A DNA stretch of 62,694 nucleotides from NCBI GenBank assembly GCA_002441135.1, contig DJVJ01000042.1:1-62694 (forward strand), read 5' to 3'. The DNA comes from Caryophanales bacterium UBA6259. GTDB lineage: Bacteria; Bacillota; Bacilli; Tepidibacillales; Tepidibacillaceae. Shown one piece after another: positions 51,775 through 60,485 of the stretch. The notes below the pieces were generated by a model that was not told where the DNA came from, ran no database searches, and saw nothing but the letters and a program-made list of their open reading frames with translations. The translations under genes were made by a program, and so were the position numbers. The number at the start of each line of letters is the position of its first letter. Within the stretch, counting starts at the first letter, position 1.

Positions 51775-52833
51775 TTACTTGGAAAGCTCATTCTGGAAAT
51801 ATTTCTTCTTAAACCAAAGTGCTACATTCACAAGAGCGATCATTACGGGAACCTCAACTAATGGACCAATAACTGCTGCAAAGGCTACTCCAGAATGGAT
51901 ACCAAATACTCCAACTGCTACTGCAATCGCTAATTCAAAATTATTACTTGAAGCGGTAAAGGCAAGTGTCGTTGAGATGGAATAGTTAGTTCCTGATTTT
52001 TTACTAATGTAAAAGGAAAGAAAAAACATCACCACAAAATAGATAAGCATTGGAATAGCAATACGAACTACATCTAGTGGTAATCGAATGATTGCATCTC
52101 CTTTTAAGGAGAACATTACGATAATGGTAAATATCAAGGAAATTAAGGTGATTGGGCTTATTTTAGGAATAAACACCTGCTCATACCATGATTTCCCTTT
52201 GAGCTTAACCAGTGAAAATCGGGTAATCATCCCAGCAATAAAAGGAATTCCTAAATAAATAAAGACGCTTTTTGCTACCTCTGCGATGGTGATGGCAACA
52301 GCAAAGCCCTGTAATCCAAACCAGCTAGGTAAAACCGTAATAAAAATATAGGTATAAAGTGAATAGAATAATACCTGAAAAATCGAGTTAAAAGCAACTA
52401 ATCCAGCTGCATACTCGGTATCTCCTTTTGCAAGATCGTTCCAGACAATGACCATTGCTATACAACGAGCAAGTCCTATCATAATTAAACCTACCATATA
52501 TTCTGGGTAATCCCTTAAAAAGATGATTGCTAAGAAAAACATGAGTAATGGGCCAATTAACCAATTCTGGATTAGTGATAAACCTAATACCTTTTTATTG
52601 CGAAAAACCTGTCCCATCTCTTCATAGCGTACCTTTGCTAATGGTGGATACATCATTAAAATAAGGCCAATAGCGATTGGAATGGAAGTGGTACCCACTT
52701 GAAACTGATCAAGAACTGTGACAAAACCTGGAAATAAATACCCTGATCCAATACCGATAACCATGGCAGCAAAAATCCAGAGTGTTAAATAACGATCTAG
52801 AAAAGATAATCGTTTTACTACCTTTTCACTCAT
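51775..52833 (-). CDS. acr3: Arsenite efflux permease Acr3
   Basis: 352 residues with about ten transmembrane helices of the bile/arsenite/riboflavin transporter superfamily. The Acr3 signature GLARCIAMVIVWNDLA near 122-137 carries the essential Cys. Exports arsenite using the proton gradient. RBS AAGGAGAGG. First gene of the arsenic operon; an imperfect inverted repeat ATATAA/TTATAT lies around 52880-52900 with TATAAT-like sequences in the promoter region and may be the ArsR site. Confidence 0.95.
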   Translation of the reverse strand: MSEKVVKRLSFLDRYLTLWIFAAMVIGIGSGYLFPGFVTVLDQFQVGTTSIPIAIGLILMMYPPLAKVRYEEMGQVFRNKKVLGLSLIQNWLIGPLLMFFLAIIFLRDYPEYMVGLIMIGLARCIAMVIVWNDLAKGDTEYAAGLVAFNSIFQVLFYSLYTYIFITVLPSWFGLQGFAVAITIAEVAKSVFIYLGIPFIAGMITRFSLVKLKGKSWYEQVFIPKISPITLISLIFTIIVMFSLKGDAIIRLPLDVVRIAIPMLIYFVVMFFLSFYISKKSGTNYSISTTLAFTASSNNFELAIAVAVGVFGIHSGVAFAAVIGPLVEVPVMIALVNVALWFKKKYFQNELSK

Positions 52834-53080
52834 TTTTTCCTCTCCTTTTCTTTTGTAAAAATAAAAGTTTATTATAATATAATTACATGCTTATATAATA
52901 TTAAAATATGTACACAGGAAAAACAAGATAAACCTTTTTTAAAAACCCACGCATCATAACCTCCATAAAGAAAGAACATTATAGCCTGCTAAATTAACGA
53001 AATTAATGCCAGAAAGAAAAACTTGCCGTATACTAGATATAAAATAACTATATGAGGGGATAAAGAAAGGAATGAAGGGC

Positions 53081-53956
53081 ATGAACAATTATAAAGAAGT
53101 AATTGGTTTTGTAGGAACAGGCGTTATGGGAAAAAGCATGGCAAAAAATTTGTTGAAAGCAGGTTATGCTGTTAACGTATTTAATCGAACAAAGGAAAAA
53201 GCAGAAGAAGTACTTGAAGCTGGAGCAAACTGGTTTGATACCGTTTCAGAGCTTGCGGCTAACTCTGATGTTATCATTACAATTGTAGGTTATCCAAAGG
53301 ATGTAGAGGAAGTTTACATAGGAGAAAAAGGAATATTAGAAAATGCTAAAAAAGGGAGCTATGTGATTGATATGACCACATCTTCTCCTAAGCTTGCCGA
53401 AAAACTATTTGATTTAGCAAAAGAAAAAGAGATTTTTGCATTAGATGCTCCTGTATCCGGAGGAGATATTGGCGCAAGGGAAGCTCGATTAACGATTATG
53501 GTTGGTGGGGAACAAGAGGCATTTAACACCGTCAAGCCTATTTTTGAAGTGATGGGAACCAATGTAGTTTTGCAAGGAAAAGCAGGAGCAGGACAGCATA
53601 CCAAAATGTGTAATCAAATTGCGATTGCCTCTAACATGATGGGTGTTGTAGAGTCGATGGTTTATGCTAAAAAAGCAGGTTTAGATCCTGAGAACGTATT
53701 AAAAAGCATCAGTGCTGGAGCAGCTGGTAGCTGGTCATTAAGCAATCTTGCACCTCGAATGATTACCAATGATTTTGCACCAGGGTTTTATGTAAAGCAT
53801 TTTATTAAAGATATGAAAATTGCTTTGGAATCAGCGAAAGAGATGAATATGATGAGTCCAGGACTAGAAAAAGCATTATCTTTGTATGAGCAATTGGCTG
53901 TTAATGGAGAAGAAAACAGTGGAACGCAAGCACTATTTAAGCTTTATTTTTCATAA
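53081..53956 (+). CDS. NAD-dependent beta-hydroxyacid dehydrogenase (3-hydroxyisobutyrate dehydrogenase family)
   Basis: 291 residues from ATG 53081, 9 bases after AAAGGA; an ATG at 53072 is too close to it. N-terminal dinucleotide motif GFVGTGVMG near 8-16, then FNRTKEKAEE, the substrate loop DAPVSGGDIGAREARLTIMVGG near 122-143 and the catalytic Lys in GAGQHTKMCNQI near 173-184. The family covers 3-hydroxyisobutyrate, tartronate semialdehyde and gamma-hydroxybutyrate-type substrates. No neighbouring pathway decides between them. Divergent from the ars operon. Confidence 0.85.
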   Translation: MNNYKEVIGFVGTGVMGKSMAKNLLKAGYAVNVFNRTKEKAEEVLEAGANWFDTVSELAANSDVIITIVGYPKDVEEVYIGEKGILENAKKGSYVIDMTTSSPKLAEKLFDLAKEKEIFALDAPVSGGDIGAREARLTIMVGGEQEAFNTVKPIFEVMGTNVVLQGKAGAGQHTKMCNQIAIASNMMGVVESMVYAKKAGLDPENVLKSISAGAAGSWSLSNLAPRMITNDFAPGFYVKHFIKDMKIALESAKEMNMMSPGLEKALSLYEQLAVNGEENSGTQALFKLYFS

Positions 53957-54020
53957 ACGAATGAAATAAAACAGCTTTGCACACCATAAGAAAAGCGCAA
54001 TCTATTGGAGGTGTAAAGCA

Positions 54021-54353
54021 ATGGAAATGAATGATCAATTATTACAGGCATGGGAAAATACATTACCTCAAACTTTAAATGCGGGGGATACCGCAAAGGT
54101 CTGGTTAGATGAAAGAGATGGAGAAGCTCTTCGAATCAGGATTGATACCAAGGGAAGACAAGGATACGGTTTTGATTTCCGATTAACTTATCTTGATTCC
54201 CGTGAGGTAAAAGTAGATGTTTTAGATGTGAGTACTGCAGGGCTCACAGATAATAATCATGCAGAAAATGTGCAAGAGTTAACCGATGATTATGTACGCC
54301 ACATTCATGAATCTGCACAAATTCTACAAAATATTACGAATCCACATCACTAA
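54021..54353 (+). CDS. Hypothetical protein
   Basis: 110 residues, GGAGGTG 7 bases before the ATG, so the gene is well supported. No signal peptide or membrane helix; mixed alpha/beta composition with TAKVWLDERDGEALRIRIDT and GFDFRLTYLDSREVKVDVLDV strands and a helical, His-ending C terminus. I do not recognise the family. It lies 64 bases after the dehydrogenase and may be co-transcribed. Confidence 0.7.
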   Translation: MEMNDQLLQAWENTLPQTLNAGDTAKVWLDERDGEALRIRIDTKGRQGYGFDFRLTYLDSREVKVDVLDVSTAGLTDNNHAENVQELTDDYVRHIHESAQILQNITNPHH

Positions 54354-54548
54354 GGATGCATAAATGTTAGTAATAAGAATGGAATAAAAGATAATAAGAG
54401 ATTTTATAGGATATATAGGTATAAATGACCAAATAAGAAGGGAAATGCATTTAAATGGTGCTTTTTCCTTTTTTTCTGCATATAATTTTATAACAATAAA
54501 TATTGTTGCTTTTTAAAGAAAAGAAGAGTATAATAAATCGTTTTATTT

Positions 54549-54578
54549 TTGACCATTTTCTGTATTTTCTGTTATAAT
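54549..54578 (+). promoter_or_regulatory. Promoter of the kamA-like/glnA operon
   Basis: TTGACC (54549-54554) and TATAAT (54573-54578) spaced 18 bases, directly before the ribosome site GAAGGAGGG. No GlnR/TnrA box (TGTNA-N7-TNACA) is visible. Confidence 0.75.
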
Positions 54579-54604
54579 AGAAAAAAACATGAAGGAGGGA
54601 TGAT

Positions 54605-55777
54605 ATGGCACCACCAAAATATATCACCGATATAGAAAAGGTAAGCCAGATTCCACAAGAAGAAAAACAAAAATTAAAAGAGGTTGCAGATCGATTCGCC
54701 TTTCGAGTGAATGATTATTATTTGAATCTCATTGATTGGAATGATCCGAACGACCCAATCCGTAAATTGGTTATCCCAAATGAAGGGGAATTACAGGAAT
54801 ATGGCCGCTGGGATGCTTCCGATGAAGAAACAAATTATGTAGTACCGGGATGTCAGCACAAGTATTCAACAACAGCACTATTAATTGTTTCTGAAGTTTG
54901 TGGCGCCTATTGTCGTTATTGTTTCCGTAAGCGATTGTTTAATAATGATGTAAAAGAAGCGATGAATGATGTTGAACCAGGATTAAAGTACATTAGTGAA
55001 CACCCGGAAATCAATAACGTATTATTAACTGGTGGTGATTCACTGATTTTATCCACCAAAAAAATTGGGTTGATTCTTGAACGACTACGTTCAATTGAGC
55101 ATGTGAAAATTATCCGCTTTGGCTCCAAACTCCCAGCATTTAACCCCATGAGAATATCTGAGGATCAAGAACTATTAGACTTATTTAAAAAATACTCTAC
55201 TCCAGAAAAACGTATTTATGTGATGGCCCATATCAATCACCCCCGTGAAATTACAGAGGAAGCAAGGAAGGCTTTTCAAGCTTTACATGATGCCAATGTA
55301 ATCGTTGTAAACCAAACTCCCGTGTTAAAAGGCATTAATGATGATCCCAAAGTATTAGGTGAATTACTTGATAAGCTATCTTGGGCTGGTGTTACTCCAT
55401 ACTATTTCTTTGTAAATAGACCAGTAGCAGGTAATAGAGATTTTGTTCTTACTCTAGAAGAAGTATATAACATTGTTGAACAGGCCAAAGGATATACCTC
55501 AGGATTAGGGAAGAGGGTTCGTTTATCCATGAGTCATTCATCAGGGAAAATTGAAATCCTAGCCATTGAAAATGGGATGGCATATTTAAAATATCATCAA
55601 TCACGAGAAGGGAACTACGGGAAATTTATGTCCTTAGAATGTCCAAAGGATGCTTCTTGGTTTGATGATCTTCCAGGAAATGAACTGTATTGGGAGAAGC
55701 CTATTAAAAAAACGGAGTTATCCGTTTCTATTACAAATATGCCGGCAAAGGAATTAGAAGCTACGGCAAAAAATTAA
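54605..55777 (+). CDS. KamA-family radical SAM 2,3-aminomutase, probably for an acidic amino acid
   Basis: 390 residues, shorter than typical lysine 2,3-aminomutase (about 415-470). Radical SAM cluster Cys99-x3-Cys103-x2-Cys106 (CGAYCRYCFRKR), SAM motif LLTGGDSL near 140-147, PLP-binding Lys315 in HSSGK (GGGGK in KamA). In lysine aminomutase two Asp hold the substrate side-chain amine. Aligned by eye, their places are Arg272 (in FFVNRPVAGN) and Ser308, which removes the amine-binding acids and adds a positive charge. Glutamate 2,3-aminomutase has an analogous change (Lys, Asn). A glutamine synthetase follows 24 bases later. Substrate is inferred, not proven. Confidence 0.8.
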   Translation: MAPPKYITDIEKVSQIPQEEKQKLKEVADRFAFRVNDYYLNLIDWNDPNDPIRKLVIPNEGELQEYGRWDASDEETNYVVPGCQHKYSTTALLIVSEVCGAYCRYCFRKRLFNNDVKEAMNDVEPGLKYISEHPEINNVLLTGGDSLILSTKKIGLILERLRSIEHVKIIRFGSKLPAFNPMRISEDQELLDLFKKYSTPEKRIYVMAHINHPREITEEARKAFQALHDANVIVVNQTPVLKGINDDPKVLGELLDKLSWAGVTPYYFFVNRPVAGNRDFVLTLEEVYNIVEQAKGYTSGLGKRVRLSMSHSSGKIEILAIENGMAYLKYHQSREGNYGKFMSLECPKDASWFDDLPGNELYWEKPIKKTELSVSITNMPAKELEATAKN

Positions 55778-55801
55778 TGAATTTGGAGTGATTTAATTTT
55801 T

Positions 55802-57160
55802 ATGAGTTCTACGATAGAAATAGAACCCGTTATAAAAGTGAAAAGTGATATAAAGAACCAGATTAATAAGAATAATATACAATTTGTTCGTCTAGTTTTT
55901 ACGGATATCTTTGGCTTTGCAAAAAATATAACAATTCACATTGATGAATTGGATAAAGCTATCGATGGAGAGTTGATGTTTGATGGCTCCTCCATTGATG
56001 GCTTTGCTCGCGTGGAAGAATCAGATATGTATTTAAAGCCTGACTTAGACACCTTTCAAGTGTATCCATGGCGTCCAAATGATCAAGGGGTAGCTCATTT
56101 ATTTTGTGATGTATATAAAACAGATGGCACTCCTTTTGAAGGATGCCCAAGAAATACATTAAAAAGAGTATTAAAGGAAGCAGATGAAATGGGCTTTCGG
56201 TTTAATGTTGGTACTGAAGGAGAGTTTTTTCTCTTTTACACGGATGATAAGGGAGAGCCAATCTTCGATATTCATGATCATGCGGGCTACTTTGATCTTT
56301 CACCAGTAGATAAGGGGGAGGATGCTAGACAGGATATTATTTTAACGATGAAAAAATTAGGGTTTCATATAGAAGCATCCCATCATGAGGTAGCCCCTGG
56401 ACAACACGAAGTTGATTTTAAATATGATGATGCGCTTTCTATTGCGGACAAATGGATGATTTTTAAGCAAATTGTTAAAAATACCGCCAACCAACATGGG
56501 CTGTATGCCTCTTTTATTCCAAAGCCATTTGCAGATCAGAATGGAAATGCGATGCATTGTAATCAATCATTAGAAGATAAAAATGGAAATAATCTATTTT
56601 ACGATAAAGATGGAAAAGATCAGTTAAGTGAGCTTACCCGTTACTTTATTGGTGGTCTATTAAATCATGCTAGAGGAATGGCGCCAATTACGAATCCAAC
56701 TGTAAATTCTTACAAGCGTCTATTACCTGGCTATGAGGCGCCAACCAATATTACCTGGTCTGGCAGCAATCGTTCCGCATTAATCCGCATCCCTAATTCT
56801 AGAGGAAAAGGAACTAGAATTGAGCTGAGAAATCCTGATCCTACTGCCAATCCATATCTTGTTTTTGCTATTATGCTTAAAGCTGGTTTAGAAGGTATTA
56901 AAAATAAGATAGAACCACCAGAAGAAGTAAATGGAAATATCTTCGAGATGAATGAACAGGAACGCGGGAAACATCAGATTGGAAGATATCCACGAGATTT
57001 ACATACCGCATTAGAATTTATGCGGAATGATTCCTTAGTAAGGAACGTTCTTGGTGATCATGCTTATTACACATTTATTGATGCAAAACAGCAAGAGGCA
57101 GATGCCTATGCTAGAGAGGTTCACCATTGGGAAATAAAACAGTACTTAAGAAAATACTAA
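55802..57160 (+). CDS. Glutamine synthetase type I, in an operon with the aminomutase
   Basis: 452 residues of the GSI family: MFDGSSIDGFARVEESDMYL near 59-78, the metal site GTEGEFFLF near 138, ASHHEVAPGQHEVDFKY near 197-213, NPTVNSYKRLLPGYEAP near 300-316 with the flap Glu, and the C-terminal RNPDPTANPYL. There is no adenylylation-type Tyr motif that I can see; the feedback Arg of GSI-alpha enzymes seems present. It has an N-terminal extension (EIEPVIKVKS) over B. subtilis GlnA and no glnR partner. Being paired with a KamA-like gene, it may be a second GS that amidates a beta-amino acid such as beta-glutamate, although ordinary glutamine synthesis is possible. Confidence 0.9.
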   Translation: MSSTIEIEPVIKVKSDIKNQINKNNIQFVRLVFTDIFGFAKNITIHIDELDKAIDGELMFDGSSIDGFARVEESDMYLKPDLDTFQVYPWRPNDQGVAHLFCDVYKTDGTPFEGCPRNTLKRVLKEADEMGFRFNVGTEGEFFLFYTDDKGEPIFDIHDHAGYFDLSPVDKGEDARQDIILTMKKLGFHIEASHHEVAPGQHEVDFKYDDALSIADKWMIFKQIVKNTANQHGLYASFIPKPFADQNGNAMHCNQSLEDKNGNNLFYDKDGKDQLSELTRYFIGGLLNHARGMAPITNPTVNSYKRLLPGYEAPTNITWSGSNRSALIRIPNSRGKGTRIELRNPDPTANPYLVFAIMLKAGLEGIKNKIEPPEEVNGNIFEMNEQERGKHQIGRYPRDLHTALEFMRNDSLVRNVLGDHAYYTFIDAKQQEADAYAREVHHWEIKQYLRKY

Positions 57161-57177
57161 ATAATATTGAACATAGA

Positions 57178-57215
57178 AAAACTCTTCTCCTTAATTAGGA
57201 GAAGAGTTTTATTTT
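57178..57215. terminator. Bidirectional terminator between the GS and MFS genes
   Basis: A perfect 14-bp stem (57178-57191 with 57197-57210), T-rich on both sides in the sense of each convergent gene. Confidence 0.9.
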
Positions 57216-57224
57216 TTGAGTTAA

Positions 57225-58424
57225 TTACGAAGCTATTTTGGAGGGCTTTGTTTCCTTACCAAATATAATCAGAACGATTACTCCAATAACAATCACGGAT
57301 GTGAAAATAAGGAAAATCTGTGAGTAACTAAAAAGTTTATCCACTAATACCCCAACAAGTAATGGAGAAATTACACTTCCAATACGACCAAATCCAGCAG
57401 CGGAACCTGTGCCGGTACCACGAATTTCAGCGGGATAATTCTCAGGAGTATAGGCATAAAGGCCACCCCAGGCTCCTAAATTAAAGAAGGATAATAAAGA
57501 TCCCCAAATTAATAACTCAGTAACTGTATTGCTTCCACTAAAGAGCCAAGCAGTAATTGCTGTTCCAAGCATGTATGTGATCAAAACAGGTTTACGTCCC
57601 CAGGTTTCAATCAAATACGCAGCAGAAAAATAACCAGGTAACTGTGCAAGAGTCATAATTAGAACATACTGAAAGGTTTTTACCATATCAAAGCCATTAC
57701 TTTGGACTACCGTAGGAAGCCAGATAAACATTCCGTAGTAAGAAAAGGCAATCACAAACCATAGAGTCCAAACCGTAATTGTTTCCTTTTTAAAACGAGT
57801 AAATAAATCCTTTCCAGATAAACTTTTGGTTTTCTTTTTTTGATTATTTAGGAAAACTGGCGATTCAGGTACCGATCCTCTAATTAATGCAGCATATACG
57901 GCAGGTAACCCTCCAATAACTAATGCGATTCTCCATCCATAATCATAGCTTGGAATTACGAAATAAGCTAAAAGTGCTGCTGCAATCCATCCTACAGCCC
58001 AAAAACTTTCTAACAGAACAACCGCTCTACCTCTTACATGCTCTGGGGAATGTTCACTTACTAATGTAGAGGCAACAGGTAATTCAGCGCCAATTCCAAG
58101 TCCAATAATAAAACGAAAAGCAAACATCATAATGAATCCAGTTGAAAAAGCACTTCCAGCAGTAGCTAAACCAAAAATAAGAAGCGTATATAAGAAGATT
58201 GGTTTGCGTCCAAAACGGTCTGCTAGAATACCCCCAAGTGTTGCTCCGATGGCCATACCAATTAAATTGATGCTGCCTAACCAGCCCATTTGTGAAGCAG
58301 TTAGTCCCCACTGAGTTTTTAAAGCAATCATGATAAACGATAATAGTCCTACATCCATAGCGTCAAAAGCCCAGCCAATTCCAGCCACTCCAATTAACTT
58401 TTTATAGCTAGTTTTATTATTCAT
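57225..58424 (-). CDS. MFS transporter, sugar/aromatic-acid porter type (NiaP-like)
   Basis: 399 residues from ATG 58424 (AGGGGAC upstream), twelve transmembrane helices. Motifs: GWAFDAMDVGLLSFIMIAL near 13-31, the MFS signature GGILADRFGRKPIF near 60-73 and EHSPEHVRGRAV near 130. The GxxFDxxDxxLxxF pattern at helix 1 places it with SV/AAHS-type porters that include the nicotinate transporter NiaP (YceI). The substrate is not fixed by neighbours. Convergent with the GS gene. Confidence 0.85.
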   Translation of the reverse strand: MNNKTSYKKLIGVAGIGWAFDAMDVGLLSFIMIALKTQWGLTASQMGWLGSINLIGMAIGATLGGILADRFGRKPIFLYTLLIFGLATAGSAFSTGFIMMFAFRFIIGLGIGAELPVASTLVSEHSPEHVRGRAVVLLESFWAVGWIAAALLAYFVIPSYDYGWRIALVIGGLPAVYAALIRGSVPESPVFLNNQKKKTKSLSGKDLFTRFKKETITVWTLWFVIAFSYYGMFIWLPTVVQSNGFDMVKTFQYVLIMTLAQLPGYFSAAYLIETWGRKPVLITYMLGTAITAWLFSGSNTVTELLIWGSLLSFFNLGAWGGLYAYTPENYPAEIRGTGTGSAAGFGRIGSVISPLLVGVLVDKLFSYSQIFLIFTSVIVIGVIVLIIFGKETKPSKIAS

Positions 58425-58607
58425 TTTTAGTCCCCTCATATCTAATGTATATTTAAGTGTCTTTACATTTATAGTAAAAGATTTAGTGTTAAATATCCAT
58501 ACAAATTTTAAAAAAGTTTTTTAAATAATTTGTTGGACATGGATAGTAAGATAATGTCATAAGATGAAATAACAGATTTTATACCATGAAAATTGAGGTG
58601 TGAATAG

Positions 58608-59138
58608 ATGAAAATGGGATTAAATTATGGACTCTTTATGATTATAACCATGGCACTACTTCATTTAAACCAGACATTTACAATGTTTATAGCATTCATT
58701 ATTGCACTAATATGGAGTATTTATATGCTTTATTATTTTGTAATGATTGAAAAAGAATGGAATTGGTTTTTTTCTAGTACATTAACATGGGCTTTAATTG
58801 GTATATACTATATAGTTCGATTAGAACCTAACCAGCTTTATATTACCCAAGACTTTATTGCTGGCACGCTTTTATCTTTTTCGTTTATGGTTAATTCGAT
58901 TGCTTCTATGATATCGCCAAGGCCTTTTACAACGTTGTTTAATCAAGAGGGTTCAATCAAAGTTCACCATATAGGGACAGTATTATGGATTATCTTTATT
59001 TTTTTAAACTTTTTGTTTTCTATCTATCTTCAACAACAGTCCTATTCTAGTTTGTCGATATTAGTGATGATTAATATTTTTATAGGTATATTCATTATTA
59101 AAAGATGGTTAAAGCAACAGAACTTTGGCCACAACTGA
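58608..59138 (+). CDS. Hypothetical membrane protein
   Basis: 176 residues, four to five hydrophobic segments (about 8-30, 33-48, 54-70, 82-100, 122-140, 148-166) separated by short loops; basic C terminus. GAGGTG precedes the ATG at 58608. I recognise no family. The following gene's longest frame overlaps its end. Confidence 0.65.
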   Translation: MKMGLNYGLFMIITMALLHLNQTFTMFIAFIIALIWSIYMLYYFVMIEKEWNWFFSSTLTWALIGIYYIVRLEPNQLYITQDFIAGTLLSFSFMVNSIASMISPRPFTTLFNQEGSIKVHHIGTVLWIIFIFLNFLFSIYLQQQSYSSLSILVMINIFIGIFIIKRWLKQQNFGHN

Positions 59139-59251
59139 GCGATATAATTAAAAGGGAAAATAAAGTGAAAGTAGAATATTATAACTATAAACATTGGACG
59201 AGACCTATCATGTACTGGAATAAGAGGATAAAAAGAGAAGGAGTTGAGAAG

Positions 59252-60116
59252 GTGGAGAGCTTAAATAAAGTTAGGATAACAACACTTGCAGATGATTATG
59301 CTGGTGGAGGTAGATGCTTGGCACAGCATGGGGTATCATATTTTATTGAAATAGAGGAAAAAGAAGAAACGTTCTATTATCTATTTGATACTGGTTTATA
59401 TCATGAGCCTATTCTATTCAATGCTAATCGATTGGCTATACCGATAGATAGGATACAAAAGGTTATCTTATCTCATTCTCATTATGATCATACAGGTGGC
59501 TTGATTGGTTTGTTAGAGGCATTAGAAAGTAAAGAGAGAGAAGTATTTGCACATCCTGAAGTTTTTAAGAAAAGCTACTAATCTCTCAAAAAACATAGGA
59601 ATAGAGAATGAACAGGCAAAAGAATTAGTTGAAAATCTTAAAGGGAAGTGGCAGCTTAGCAGTCAGCCATTAAAAGTAGACGATCATGTGACCTTTTTAG
59701 GAGAAATCCCTCGGATAACTGATTTTGAAGAAGAATTAACGATACAGCTTCAAACAATGAAAAATAATGTTTGGCACCATGATAAAATTGAGGATGATAG
59801 TGCGATATACATTAATACACCGAAGGGAATTATTATTATATCAGGCTGCTCTCATTCTGGAATTGTTAATATAGTGAAGCATGCCAAAAAGGTAAGTGGA
59901 GATTTAAATATCTTTGCAGTAATTGGTGGATTTCATCTATTGTCTGCAGCGGAAGAGCGGATTTTAAAAACAGCAAGTGAATTGAAAATGCTTGGAGTAG
60001 AGAATTTAATTACTGGGCACTGCACTGGCGGTGTTGCAGAGTATCTATTTCATCAAACATTTCAAGAAAATTTCCAAAAATTATATGCAGGAAAAAAATT
60101 AGAGTTTACCTTTTAA
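59252..60116 (+). pseudogene. MBL-fold metallohydrolase, broken by a +1 frameshift
   Basis: Two overlapping frames together encode one MBL protein of about 287 residues. The first (from GTG 59252, GAAGGAG upstream) has TTLADDYAGGG and the zinc motif LSHSHYDHTGG, then stops at 59581 after VFKKSY. The second frame resumes at KATNLSKNIGI and carries ISGCSHSGIVNIVKHA and VIGGFHLL and ITGHCTGGVAE, the C-terminal metal motifs of the dihydropterin/beta-RFAP synthase-related subgroup. Dropping one A from AAAA at 59570-59573 joins them smoothly. It is either a pseudogene, a sequencing error or rare frameshifting. The catalytic motifs on both sides are intact. Confidence 0.85.
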
Positions 60117-60133
60117 GATAACCCTTAAGAATG

Positions 60134-60163
60134 AAATGGAGAGATTTCGATATCTCTCCATTT
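60134..60163 (+). terminator. Terminator after the MBL gene
   Basis: AAATGGAGAGAT/ATCTCTCCATTT, a 12-bp stem with a 6-base loop; T tail weak. Confidence 0.6.
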
Positions 60164-60194
60164 AATCATTTTAGTAGTTTTACGATAAAAAGTT

Positions 60195-60326
60195 TTACTT
60201 TTTTCGTTCTCCTCGAACATTTCCTCGGTTTCTTCCATGGTCATTCATTTTTGACATATTTTTTTGTCTTCCGCGCTCTGTGGTTCCTTTTGTAAGTCCA
60301 CCTTCTTGCTGACGATTTTCTGGCAT
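60195..60326 (-). CDS. Small basic protein, 43 aa, possible spore protein
   Basis: ATG 60326 with AGGGGTG 6 bases upstream encodes MPENRQQEGGLTKGTTERGR and then a Lys/Arg/Asn/Gly-rich tail ending RGERKK before TAA at 60195. No hydrophobic core, so it is intrinsically disordered and strongly basic. Composition and size recall minor small acid-soluble spore proteins, but I cannot match one. It lies between the MBL gene and pckA with its own ribosome site, which supports it as a real gene. Confidence 0.65.
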   Translation of the reverse strand: MPENRQQEGGLTKGTTERGRQKNMSKMNDHGRNRGNVRGERKK

Positions 60327-60409
60327 TTTATCACCCCTTAATGTATTATCACCAAGTGGGAAATTATTATGAAAAAGCCTGAAGAGTAGGAGTGAAATTG
60401 ATGAATAGA

Positions 60410-60443
60410 AAAAAGAAGAACCTATTTTCCAGTTCTTCTTTTT
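60410..60443 (-). terminator. Terminator of pckA
   Basis: AAAAAGAAGAAC/GTTCTTCTTTTT, a 12-bp stem with a 10-base loop; on the minus strand T-rich sequence follows, 43 bases beyond the pckA stop. Confidence 0.75.
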
Positions 60444-60485
60444 CTTGATGGGATATTTATTTGAAAAAAAGTGTGTCAGATGATT

